22,610 nucleotides of DNA from CAVTUU01 sp045804965 (GTDB taxonomy: Bacteria > Chloroflexota > Chloroflexia > Thermomicrobiales > UBA6265). Positions 1 through 5,982 of the stretch are shown here, one piece after another. Under the pieces are notes generated by a model. The model was not told the origin of the DNA and searched no databases. It saw only the letters and a list, made by a program, of their open reading frames with translations. Both the position numbers and the translations under genes were made by a program. Where the stretch lies: positions 1 to 22,610 of the forward strand of contig JBJMMD010000012.1 in the NCBI GenBank assembly GCA_045804965.1, written 5' to 3'. Position 1 is the stretch's first letter; each line of letters opens with the position of its first letter.

Positions 1-591
1 CATCGCCGCCGCGAGCTCAACCTCGCGATCGCCGGTCAAGAGTGGCACCCGGCCGATCTCGCGCAGATACATCCGCACCGGATCGTCGAGACTGACCCCG
101 CCGATGTCGAAATTCACACTCTGGAAATCGAGCGAGGCCGCAACATTCTCTTCGTCAACGCCCTCGGTGATTTCTTCCTCGGAAGAGGAGAGAACGGCGC
201 TCAATTCAGCCAGACGCTCGGTCAGCGGCTCGAGTTCGGAGTTCCAGGCGTGCTCTTCTGATAGGGCTTCAGGCACCGCGTCGAGGGGAAACAGGCCGTC
301 AGCAGCCTCGACGCTCTCCTGGTTTGGCTTTTCGCTCATGCCTGAGAGGAGGAGTTGGATTCCAGCCGGGAATCGCACCACTTTTCCATTGCGCACGGGT
401 ACAAAAGCGACGTCGAGCGTGCGGCGCACCCGCGTCCGCGCACCGTCCGGGGCCGGCCTTTGCCCGAGCGCCAGATAGCGGCGGACTAAAGCGGCGAGGT
501 CGGCATCAACCGTTGCTTCGGACGCCGGTTCGCCGCGTGCCACATTGTCGAGGAAGCGGTCGAGCCCGTCTGCCCGCTCGCGATCATCCAT
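1..591 (-). CDS. Primary-type sigma-70 factor (RpoD/SigA-like), N-terminal part, cut by the window edge
   Basis: The frame is open from an ATG at 591 down to base 1, 197 codons without a stop, and continues outside the window. Residues about 163-197 read LDDPVRMYLREIGRVPLLTG followed by an acidic helix. This is region 1.2 of group 1/2 sigma-70 factors, which contacts the promoter discriminator, so the product is very probably a housekeeping-type sigma subunit of RNA polymerase. Residues 85-160 are acidic, as in region 1.1. Residues 1-84 (MDDRERADGLDRFLDNVARG onward) do not look like RpoD; from memory they resemble the cytoplasmic start of proteins encoded next to ECF sigma genes in this lineage. 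The start overlaps the ECF sigma stop as ATGGATGA, suggesting translational coupling. An internal ATG at 339 would give a more ordinary RpoD length, but it lacks a good ribosome binding site. Confidence 0.8.
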   Translation of the reverse strand, partial: MDDRERADGLDRFLDNVARGEPASEATVDADLAALVRRYLALGQRPAPDGARTRVRRTLDVAFVPVRNGKVVRFPAGIQLLLSGMSEKPNQESVEAADGLFPLDAVPEALSEEHAWNSELEPLTERLAELSAVLSSSEEEITEGVDEENVAASLDFQSVNFDIGGVSLDDPVRMYLREIGRVPLLTGDREVELAAAM

Positions 592-1147
592 TTTCTGGCC
601 CCTCTTCGTCACATGAGGATGCTGTGAGCAAGGCGCGCAGGCGAACAAAGGCGCGCAACTGGAGCATCTTGACCGCAGGGTGAGTCCGGCCGAGGAGCGT
701 GGCGATCTCCGGTCCGGTCATGCCGACCATGCGGAGTTCAACCACACGGCGCTGATCGTCTGGCAGCCTGCGGAGGGCCGCGTGTAGCACCACTCGTTCC
801 TCCTCAGCAATGGCGGCCTCCTCGGGCAGCGCGGCTCCATCCGCGAGATCGAATACCACCTCAAGCTCGGCCGCAAAGTGCGTCGTCCGGCTTGGCCGAA
901 TCGCGTTAACCACGACATTGTGGGCGATGCAGAAAAGCCATGAGCGAAGCAACGGATCGTCATACCTCGGTCCAGCCGCTAAGGCCTGAGCAAACACACT
1001 GCTCGTCGCGTCCTCTGCCGCCTGGGCATCGCCAAGACGGCCACGGCAGTACCAGTAGATCGGGTCGAAGTACATGGCGTACAGCTTCTCAAACGCTTCA
1101 CACGTATGAGCCTCATGCGGTGGTTCTGAAATCGGCTCAAGCGACAT
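584..1147 (-). CDS. ECF-type RNA polymerase sigma factor
   Basis: This 187-residue protein has the two-domain layout of extracytoplasmic-function sigma factors. Region 2 lies at about residues 18-80, with FDPIYWYCRGRLGDAQAAED and RSWLFCIAHNVVVNAIR, which bind core polymerase and the -10 element. Region 4 is at about 122-178, with LRRLPDDQRRVVELRMVGMT and a helix-turn-helix ending LGRTHPAVKMLQLRAFVRLR. The linker between them is acidic. The ATG at 1147 has GGAG about 7 nt upstream. The stop overlaps the start of the next minus-strand gene by 8 nt, so the two are probably one operon. That partner is expected to be an anti-sigma protein but carries primary-sigma sequence instead. The signal it answers to cannot be read here. 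Confidence 0.9.
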   Translation of the reverse strand: MSLEPISEPPHEAHTCEAFEKLYAMYFDPIYWYCRGRLGDAQAAEDATSSVFAQALAAGPRYDDPLLRSWLFCIAHNVVVNAIRPSRTTHFAAELEVVFDLADGAALPEEAAIAEEERVVLHAALRRLPDDQRRVVELRMVGMTGPEIATLLGRTHPAVKMLQLRAFVRLRALLTASSCDEEGPENG

Positions 1148-1170
1148 TTGACAGCTCCGCGCTATTCAGT

Positions 1171-1190
1171 CTGACGTTCGCTGACGTATA
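1171..1190. promoter_or_regulatory. Tandem CTGACGT direct repeat upstream of the ECF sigma gene
   Basis: CTGACGT occurs twice in register 10 nt apart (1171-1177 and 1181-1187), 24-40 nt upstream of the sigma start. Spacing of one helical turn fits a regulator or sigma recognition site. No standard -35/-10 pair was recognised, and the function is a guess. Confidence 0.2.
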
Positions 1191-1341
1191 CACGATGGCG
1201 CCCCAAAGGTAACGGGCCATCCCGCAGTAGCAAGAATGCCTAATAGGTGGCGATCACTGCGGTGGCGAATTGGCAACCGGCTCAGACCGGGCTCCGTGGT
1301 TATGGTGCTGCGACCCGCCTGGGTGATACCAGCTCTATTTG

Positions 1342-1548
1342 ATGCCGTTACGCCCACTTCATCCATGCTCGTCCAACCGTTGGCGTATCCAGGACCCGAT
1401 CCGCTTCCAGCGCGAACAGAGGATCACCGTCCAAGCCCTCAGCTGGCGCTCACCGCTCGGCGGCCAATCCCGCGATCTGCTCCTCCAAGACGACATCGCC
1501 TCCACTGCCTTCTGGTACCAAGCCAAACCCCACGCGCTCAACCGATAA
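1342..1548 (+). pseudogene. Remnant of a DUF2961-type protein (C-terminal fragment)
   Basis: About 69 codons ending in TAA at 1546-1548. The stretch from about 1375 reads NRWRIQDPIRFQREQRITVQ and, later, LLLQDDIASTAFWYQAKPHA. I recognise this as the C-terminal signature of DUF2961 proteins: a basic strand plus 'DPIxF', a 'RVTIQ'-like strand, and a 'DDxxSxAFWYQxxPH' end. These are jelly-roll proteins related to carbohydrate-active or capsid-like folds. The rest of the expected protein, several hundred residues with a GTGTEDY-type motif, is absent. The bases before it (1150-1340) show no matching frame and the fragment has no ribosome binding site, so this looks like decay debris rather than a gene. 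Confidence 0.5.
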
Positions 1549-1692
1549 AGCCGGCTAAAGACCGACTAAAAAGCAGCGGCGAGCATCGATTGATCTAGTC
1601 TTCTAAGAGGCGATGCAAGGCCAGCCCTCTTCTGAGGGCTTTGTAAGTTGAGCCTGGGGACTTCAGCCCCGGGCACGCGGCGAACGCCGCGA
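1548..1692 (+). repeat. Hairpin repeat locus (copy 1), diverged
   Basis: At 1548-1568 a hairpin half-copy reads AAGCCGGCTAAAGACCGACT, in the orientation of the copy at 4781. At 1623-1691 follow three hairpins in the orientation of the copy at 5610: AGCCCTC/GAGGGCT, CCTGGGG/CCCCGGG with a 7-nt loop, and CGCGGCG/GCCGCG. The single-stranded spacer TTTGTAAGTTGAGC matches TTTGCAGGTTGAGC of the 5610 copy. The stems differ from that copy on both arms in a compensating way, so structure is conserved more than sequence. No gene is seen from 1549 to 1742. Confidence 0.65.
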
Positions 1693-1742
1693 ATAGTCGC
1701 GCGCATCTCAACTGGATCGGTTTGAACGGACCAATACGGGGC

Positions 1743-2354
1743 CTATTCCCCCACCGCTACCGGCGACGGTTCGCCCGCGAGGATGCGTTCCAGCCGCGCC
1801 TTGACCGCGGGCCATTCGCTGTCAATGACGCTGTAGTAGGCGGAGTCACGATAATCACCGTTGGGGAGAATAATGTGTTGGCGAAGGATGCCTTCGAATT
1901 GGGCCCCGATCCGCAAGATCGCGGTCCGTGACCGCTCGTTGCGGGCGTTTGTTTTGAGTTGCACCCGGATTGCACCCTGATCCTCAAAGGCATGTCTCAT
2001 CAGCAGGTATTTGCACTCCGTGTTGACAGGGGTGCGCCGAACAGGTTTCGCGAGCCAAGTCCAACCGATCTCGAGACCACGGTTTGCCGGCTGGATATCC
2101 ATGAACCGGGTCGACCCAACCGCCTTGGCCGTGGCCCGCTCGATGATCGCGAACGGCAACGCCGTTCCGCTCGCCTGATCGGCATGCGCGGCTGCCATCC
2201 AGGCTCGGACATCGCCGGCCGATCGCAACCGAATCGGCATCCAGGTCCAAATCCCGTCCTCGTCGGCGGCAACGGCAAGATCCTCGACATGCTGCTCGCC
2301 GAGCGGCTCCAGCCTGACCCAATCGCCCTCGAGTGTGACCGGCGTGACGTGCAT
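1743..2354 (-). CDS. GNAT family N-acetyltransferase (RimJ/RimL-like)
   Basis: A 203-residue protein of normal GNAT length, which would transfer an acetyl group from acetyl-CoA to an amine of a protein or small molecule. The N-terminal strand-helix reads WVRLEPLGEQHVEDL, the central strand FAIIERATAKAVGSTRFMDI. The family hallmark is EIGWTWLAKPVRR, then VNTECKYLLMRHAFE and NERSRTAILRIGAQFEGILR; the last segment is the acetyl-CoA-proximal region of RimJ/RimL-type enzymes. The frame stays open upstream to 2477, but those extra 41 codons run through an inverted repeat and are low in quality, so I place the start at the ATG at 2354. It lies downstream of the large oxidoreductase on the same strand, separated by that repeat. 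The substrate is unknown. Confidence 0.85.
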   Translation of the reverse strand: MHVTPVTLEGDWVRLEPLGEQHVEDLAVAADEDGIWTWMPIRLRSAGDVRAWMAAAHADQASGTALPFAIIERATAKAVGSTRFMDIQPANRGLEIGWTWLAKPVRRTPVNTECKYLLMRHAFEDQGAIRVQLKTNARNERSRTAILRIGAQFEGILRQHIILPNGDYRDSAYYSVIDSEWPAVKARLERILAGEPSPVAVGE

Positions 2355-2391
2355 CTGTGGCCCTCGCACTAGCTCTTTGCCGGATCGGAGA

Positions 2392-2510
2392 TCCCTCACC
2401 CCCATCCCTCTCCCTTGCGCGGGAGAGGGAAGCCGTTCTGGTTCGATCGGGCTCAAGCCATGCCCTCTCTCGCGCACGGGAGAAGGTGGCGCGCAGCGCC
2501 GGGTGAGGGA
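2392..2510. repeat. Dispersed palindromic (REP-like) element between two minus-strand genes
   Basis: The outer arms TCCCTCACCC (2392-2401) and GGGTGAGGGA (2501-2510) are perfect inverted repeats. Inside lie a perfect 10-bp hairpin, TCCCTCTCCC (2405-2414) with GGGAGAGGGA (2421-2430) and loop TTGCGC, and a smaller hairpin GGCGC-GCA-GCGCC near 2488-2500. This CCCTCACCC/GGGAGAGGG style of repeat is common between genes in many GC-rich bacteria. Its place between the oxidoreductase stop and the acetyltransferase start would let it act as a transcript-end or stabilising structure. Confidence 0.7.
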
Positions 2511-2523
2511 ACTCCGAATGCCT

Positions 2524-4614
2524 CTAATCCGCCACGATCGCCAAATCGACGCTTTCGCGCGGATCGGCTGGGGTCAAGCGGAAGTGGTCCATCGTCAGGC
2601 ACTCAGTTGGGCACCAGTCGACGCAGATGCCGCAACGGATGCAGCTCCGCTCGTCGATCACCATCGCTGCCGCGAACGGTCCCAGCTCGGCTCGGGCCAA
2701 TTCCGCCAATTCCACCTCGTTATCGATCGAGTGAATGCGGTCGGGCGAGATCATCTCGATGCAGCGGTGCGGGCAGGCATCGACGCAACCGTTGCACAGG
2801 ATGCAGCGGTGGCCGTCGATGAAGATATTGAGCTGGCATTGGAGGCAGCGCTTCGCTTCTTCGAACCCGATCGGTTTTGTGTAGCCAAGCTCGACTTCGA
2901 GCGTCGTGTCGTGCGTGCCGACACCTCGGGCGGGGATCGGCAGTGACGGCATCATCTGCCGGGGCACTCCCGAGTAATCGTCGCCCCACACGAGGCGGCG
3001 GCTCATCGCGGTCAGACTCCACTCCGCGATCCCTTCGGCCACGAGCGGGTTCGGTGTCGCCAGGTTTTCGGTCGGAACCCGCGTGATCTCCATGTCCTTC
3101 TGCTTCGGCTTCGTGCCGCGCAACGCCGCGTCAACGGCCAGCGCCACCCGTTTGCCCTCACCGATCGAGGAGATGAAGTTCGTCGGGTTGATCACGTAGT
3201 CGCCGCTCGCCCAGACATTAGGTAACTCGGTGCGCAGGTCTTGGTCGAGGTACGGCACGCCCCGGCGGTCCCGGTTCGGGAGCACATCGCCGAGGAAGTT
3301 GTTGTCCTGGCGCTGACCGATCGCGACCAAGATCATGTCGCAGGGAATGACAAACTCGCTGCCTTCGACCGGCTCCGGCCGGCGTCGCCCCTTGGCATCG
3401 GGCGCGCCCAGCTCGTTGCGGATCATTTCCAGTCCGGTGGCTTTGCCGTTCTCGTCGCCGATGACGCGAGTGGGCGAGACCATGTACTGAATCTCGACTC
3501 CTTCGATCTCGGCTTCTTCGAGCTCAAGCTCGTCAACCGGGATCTCGTGGATCGAGCGGCGATAGGTCATGATCGAAGACTCCGCGCCCATGCGGAGCAC
3601 GGAGCGGACGCAGTCCATCGAGGTAAAGCCACCGCCGACGGTCACACAGTGCTTCCCGACCCAAACATCTTGCTGGCCGAGATTGACCTCTTCGAGGAAC
3701 TTGAGCCCGGAAACAACCCCGGCCAAGTCCTCGCCCGGCACGCCGAGCTCCTGTGGCGTCTGACAACCGGCGGAGATGATGACCGCGTCGTAGGTATCGA
3801 CCAATTCCTGGAACGAAATATCCTTGCCGACCTCGGTGTTGTATTTGACCTCGACGCCGAGATCGAGAATCAGATCGCACTCTTCCTGAATCACGTCGCG
3901 CGGCAAACGCCATTCGGGCACGCCGGCCCACATCACGCCGCCGGGCACCGGATAACGCTCGTAGATCGTGCACTTGTAGCCCTTGCGAGCGAGGTTGCGG
4001 GCGACCGTTAGCCCGTTCACTCCCGCGCCGATGATGGCGGCGGTCAGCCCGTTCGGCGGCGGCGGCACCTCGTGCCGCGTCTCCCCGCGGTAATCGGCCG
4101 CGACCCGCTTCAGGTAGCAGATGCCGATCGGGGCATCGACTTCCTTGCGCCGGCAGGCATCCTCGCACGGACGCGCGCACATGCGGCCGAGGCAACCAGG
4201 GAAGACGTTGTGCTCCCGGTTGAGCTCGAAGCTATCGGCGTAGCGCCCGTCGGCGATCATGGCGATGTAGCGGGAAATATCGGTATGCGACGGGCAGGCG
4301 GTCATGCACGGGATGTTGTCCGAGAACCACTGCGGATCGCCCGTGTAGATCGGATAGCGTTTGCCCGTGCGTTCGGTATAGGGCGAAAAGAACGAGGCAT
4401 CGACGAAGGCGAGGAGGCGGATGCGGCGCGTGTCCTCGACATCGGCGTCTAAACCCTGGCCGACAATGCCGAGGCTGGAAAGCTCCCCGGCCGTCAAGCC
4501 GATTTCAGCTGGATCCATGGGGCGGAAACGATCCGCCGGCGCCCCGCAGGAGGGACATTCATTCGGCGGCGTCGCTCCCTCATGGATCCATCCACAGACC
4601 TTGCAGCGAAACAT
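2524..4614 (-). CDS. Rubredoxin/GltD-like/ferredoxin fused flavo-iron-sulfur oxidoreductase
   Basis: About 696 residues in three parts. Residues 1-30 are a rubredoxin-like iron knuckle, MFRCKVCGWIHEG plus CPSCGAP (Cys 4, 7, 20, 23). Residues 95-500 resemble the small subunit of glutamate synthase: an N-terminal [4Fe-4S] cysteine set (IPCMTACPSHTDISRY, then FPGCLGRMCARPCEDACRR), an FAD site IIGAGVNGLTVARN near 196, and a second dinucleotide site VTVGGGFTSMDCVRS. The C-terminus has a two-cluster ferredoxin, CILCNGCVDACPHRC near 604 and CIRCGICVDWCPTEC near 658. The family passes electrons between NAD(P)H, flavin and iron-sulfur carriers; the acceptor here is unknown. A GTG at 4626 would add four residues. 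I prefer the ATG because AGGAAGG lies about 11 nt before it and almost touches the GTG. Confidence 0.85.
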   Translation of the reverse strand: MFRCKVCGWIHEGATPPNECPSCGAPADRFRPMDPAEIGLTAGELSSLGIVGQGLDADVEDTRRIRLLAFVDASFFSPYTERTGKRYPIYTGDPQWFSDNIPCMTACPSHTDISRYIAMIADGRYADSFELNREHNVFPGCLGRMCARPCEDACRRKEVDAPIGICYLKRVAADYRGETRHEVPPPPNGLTAAIIGAGVNGLTVARNLARKGYKCTIYERYPVPGGVMWAGVPEWRLPRDVIQEECDLILDLGVEVKYNTEVGKDISFQELVDTYDAVIISAGCQTPQELGVPGEDLAGVVSGLKFLEEVNLGQQDVWVGKHCVTVGGGFTSMDCVRSVLRMGAESSIMTYRRSIHEIPVDELELEEAEIEGVEIQYMVSPTRVIGDENGKATGLEMIRNELGAPDAKGRRRPEPVEGSEFVIPCDMILVAIGQRQDNNFLGDVLPNRDRRGVPYLDQDLRTELPNVWASGDYVINPTNFISSIGEGKRVALAVDAALRGTKPKQKDMEITRVPTENLATPNPLVAEGIAEWSLTAMSRRLVWGDDYSGVPRQMMPSLPIPARGVGTHDTTLEVELGYTKPIGFEEAKRCLQCQLNIFIDGHRCILCNGCVDACPHRCIEMISPDRIHSIDNEVELAELARAELGPFAAAMVIDERSCIRCGICVDWCPTECLTMDHFRLTPADPRESVDLAIVAD

Positions 4615-4701
4615 AACCGTTCGCACCTTCCTGGCTGGGACATCTGAGACGTCTGCCGGACGACGTTGCGCTCAACACTCACCGGCCGACAGTACCGAGT
4701 A

Positions 4702-4707
4702 AGTATA
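4702..4707 (-). promoter_or_regulatory. Candidate -10 element for the oxidoreductase gene
   Basis: Read on the minus strand, TATACT lies about 88 nt upstream of the oxidoreductase start, close to the sigma-70 consensus. The -35 position has no good match, so this is a weak call. Confidence 0.25.
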
Positions 4708-4780
4708 CCCGCCCTCATCCGAGTTTCTTTCGTGTCCCACAGTCTATGCCGTGGCAGGGATGCCGGAATGGAGAAAGCGT

Positions 4781-4834
4781 GCGCGGGCCTAAAGAGCCCG
4801 CGCTCAACCTACGAAGCCGGCTAAAGACCGGCTA
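4781..4834 (-). repeat. Hairpin repeat copy 2 (left arm of an inverted pair)
   Basis: A 54-bp unit holding two hairpins with the same seven-base loop CTAAAGA: GCGCGGGC/GCCCGCGC and AGCCGG/CCGGCT, separated by TCAACCTACGA. It matches the reverse complement of 5610-5663 at all but two positions. It lies just past the end of the 4878-5543 gene, where it could end that transcript, but its partner lies upstream of the gene, so termination alone does not explain the pair. Confidence 0.85.
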
Positions 4835-4877
4835 TCAAAAAGAGCGATCCTGGTCGCGACTTTGAAACAATGATTCT

Positions 4878-5543
4878 TTATGTCGGTTGTCGCCTCAGGT
4901 AGGCAAGCCCCTCGCGGAACCACGGACCGTACTCCTCGTTGTCGGCCAGTTCGGGTAGCACCGCCAGGAATTGCGTGCGGACGTCTTCCGCAAAGGCTTC
5001 CCAGGCTTCAAGCAGGTCCGCATAGCCCACGGTCGCGTGCCGCGCCGGGCGACTTGCAGGTCCAGCCAAGTTGGGAGCGTACACGTCCCAATATTCCACT
5101 GCCACGTCGGTTCCATCGACGCGGAAGACAAGATCGCCATTGTCGCCCATCATCATCGACTGCTCGCCCCAGTCAACCGCTTGCGGCAAGGCCCACTCCA
5201 ATGCGTTGACCGCAAGGGCGATCACCGGGCACCACCGCCACGGGCACGCGGCGTGCCCCTCTGGCAGCAGCGAGGGACCCGGCCCGTTGAACGCCTCCAT
5301 GCGCGGATGAGCGCGTTGCGAGCAAACGAAGAGCTCCGTTGCACCGAGGCGCAACCGCGTTGGCATCCAAAAGGTATGATCGAATTCCAGATCGGTGAGG
5401 GCGAGCTTGACGAGCCGCGACCGAGGCGGACTCCCACCGTGCCGAACCACTAGTGAGGGCTCCCAGTTCTCGGCGTGGGTGAGCGCGATCGTGTCTGGAT
5501 CGAGGTAGAACTGAAGGAAAATCGACTCCATGTCAAACACCAC
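4878..5543 (-). CDS. Unrecognised protein, 221 residues, between inverted repeats
   Basis: I do not recognise this family. The protein is soluble, with no signal peptide or membrane segment. It is rich in Trp and Leu and mildly acidic, with motifs such as FYLDPDTIALTHAENWEPS, FDHTFWMPTRLRLG, ACPWRWCPVIALAVNALEWA and EYGPWFREGLAYLRR near the end. Two cysteines sit close together in CPWRWC. The frame is clean and codon use looks GC-biased in the third position, so I take it as real. The GTG at 5543 and the ATG at 5531 both lack a clear ribosome binding site. It stands alone, with the 54-bp inverted hairpin repeats 44 nt beyond its stop and 67 nt before its start. A cargo or accessory gene is possible, but no function can be given. 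Confidence 0.65.
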   Translation of the reverse strand: MVFDMESIFLQFYLDPDTIALTHAENWEPSLVVRHGGSPPRSRLVKLALTDLEFDHTFWMPTRLRLGATELFVCSQRAHPRMEAFNGPGPSLLPEGHAACPWRWCPVIALAVNALEWALPQAVDWGEQSMMMGDNGDLVFRVDGTDVAVEYWDVYAPNLAGPASRPARHATVGYADLLEAWEAFAEDVRTQFLAVLPELADNEEYGPWFREGLAYLRRQPT

Positions 5544-5609
5544 GTCTACAGCACGTATTCGGTAAAGGAATTAGCTTTCTAGTCCTCTGCCGTTGAGGTC
5601 TCAACAGCT

Positions 5610-5680
5610 TAGCCGGTCTTTAGCCGGCTTTGCAGGTTGAGCGCGGGCTCTTTAGGCCCGCGCATGCGCCGCAGGCGCAT
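5610..5680 (+). repeat. Hairpin repeat copy 3 (right arm) with a third hairpin
   Basis: 5610-5663 is the inverted partner of 4781-4834: AGCCGG-TCTTTAG-CCGGCT, the spacer TTTGCAGGTTGAGC, then GCGGGC-TCTTTAG-GCCCGC. A third perfect hairpin ATGCGCC-GCA-GGCGCAT follows at 5664-5680. The same three-hairpin order occurs at 1623-1691 with different but complementary stems. It lies between two divergent genes, which is not where a simple terminator would be expected. Confidence 0.8.
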
Positions 5681-5698
5681 ATGTCTCTCCACTTTCCA

Positions 5699-5729
5699 TA
5701 CGGAAGGTTTTGCCACCGTCCGTTCCGTA
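5699..5729. promoter_or_regulatory. Inverted repeat TACGGAA-N17-TTCCGTA, candidate operator
   Basis: The perfect 7-bp arms at 5699-5705 and 5723-5729 lie about 255 nt before the NB-ARC/LuxR gene. TACGGAA also occurs near 16126, upstream of the second regulator of the same family. A shared or autoregulatory site is conceivable. Confidence 0.25.
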
Positions 5730-5828
5730 CAGACGTTCACGCACATCTCGGAATTTTCGCTACACTAGCCAGTGCAAGAAGAGTGGCAATGGATCGGCTC
5801 ATCCGGCCGCAGGATGGTTCTTGCGTAA

Positions 5829-5864
5829 GAGCACACCGCCTCGTCGCGGTGTGAGGATTGAAAC
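5829..5864 (+). CRISPR. Solitary CRISPR-repeat-like unit (no array, no cas genes)
   Basis: A 36-nt segment with CRISPR-repeat architecture: an 8-bp palindrome CACACCGC-CTCGTC-GCGGTGTG followed by the typical 3' tail GAGGATTGAAAC. Only one copy is present. No spacer-sized recurrence and no cas gene are in the window, so it is not an array. It may be an orphan repeat left by a lost array, or a hairpin in the untranslated leader of the downstream regulator. Confidence 0.4.
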
Positions 5865-5982
5865 AAACGCCGTGCCGAGCAGTCCGCTCCCGGCCTCGCA
5901 ATCCCCGTCGTGGTCCTCGTCTGTCCAGATACAGCCATCGGGACACGCCGCCGGAATCGCAGGGCCGCAGGAATGGGAAACG

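Noticed and set aside
1166..1366. Short minus-strand frame before the ECF sigma gene
   Set aside because: No ribosome binding site, no motif, and it lies across the probable sigma promoter.
2355..2477. N-terminal extension of the acetyltransferase
   Set aside because: These codons fall in the palindromic repeat at 2392-2510 and give a low-complexity peptide unlike the family start.
3241..4011. 256-codon open frame on the plus strand
   Set aside because: It runs antisense through the conserved oxidoreductase. Its His/Asp/Val-rich product resembles no family and is typical of the complement of GC-rich coding DNA.
5829..5864. A true CRISPR array
   Set aside because: Only one repeat-like unit is present, with no second copy at spacer distance on either side and no cas genes.
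5710..5982. N-terminal extension of the first NB-ARC regulator
   Set aside because: Ser/Pro/Arg-rich sequence without family match, containing the CRISPR-like hairpin; homologous proteins begin just before TPLIGR.
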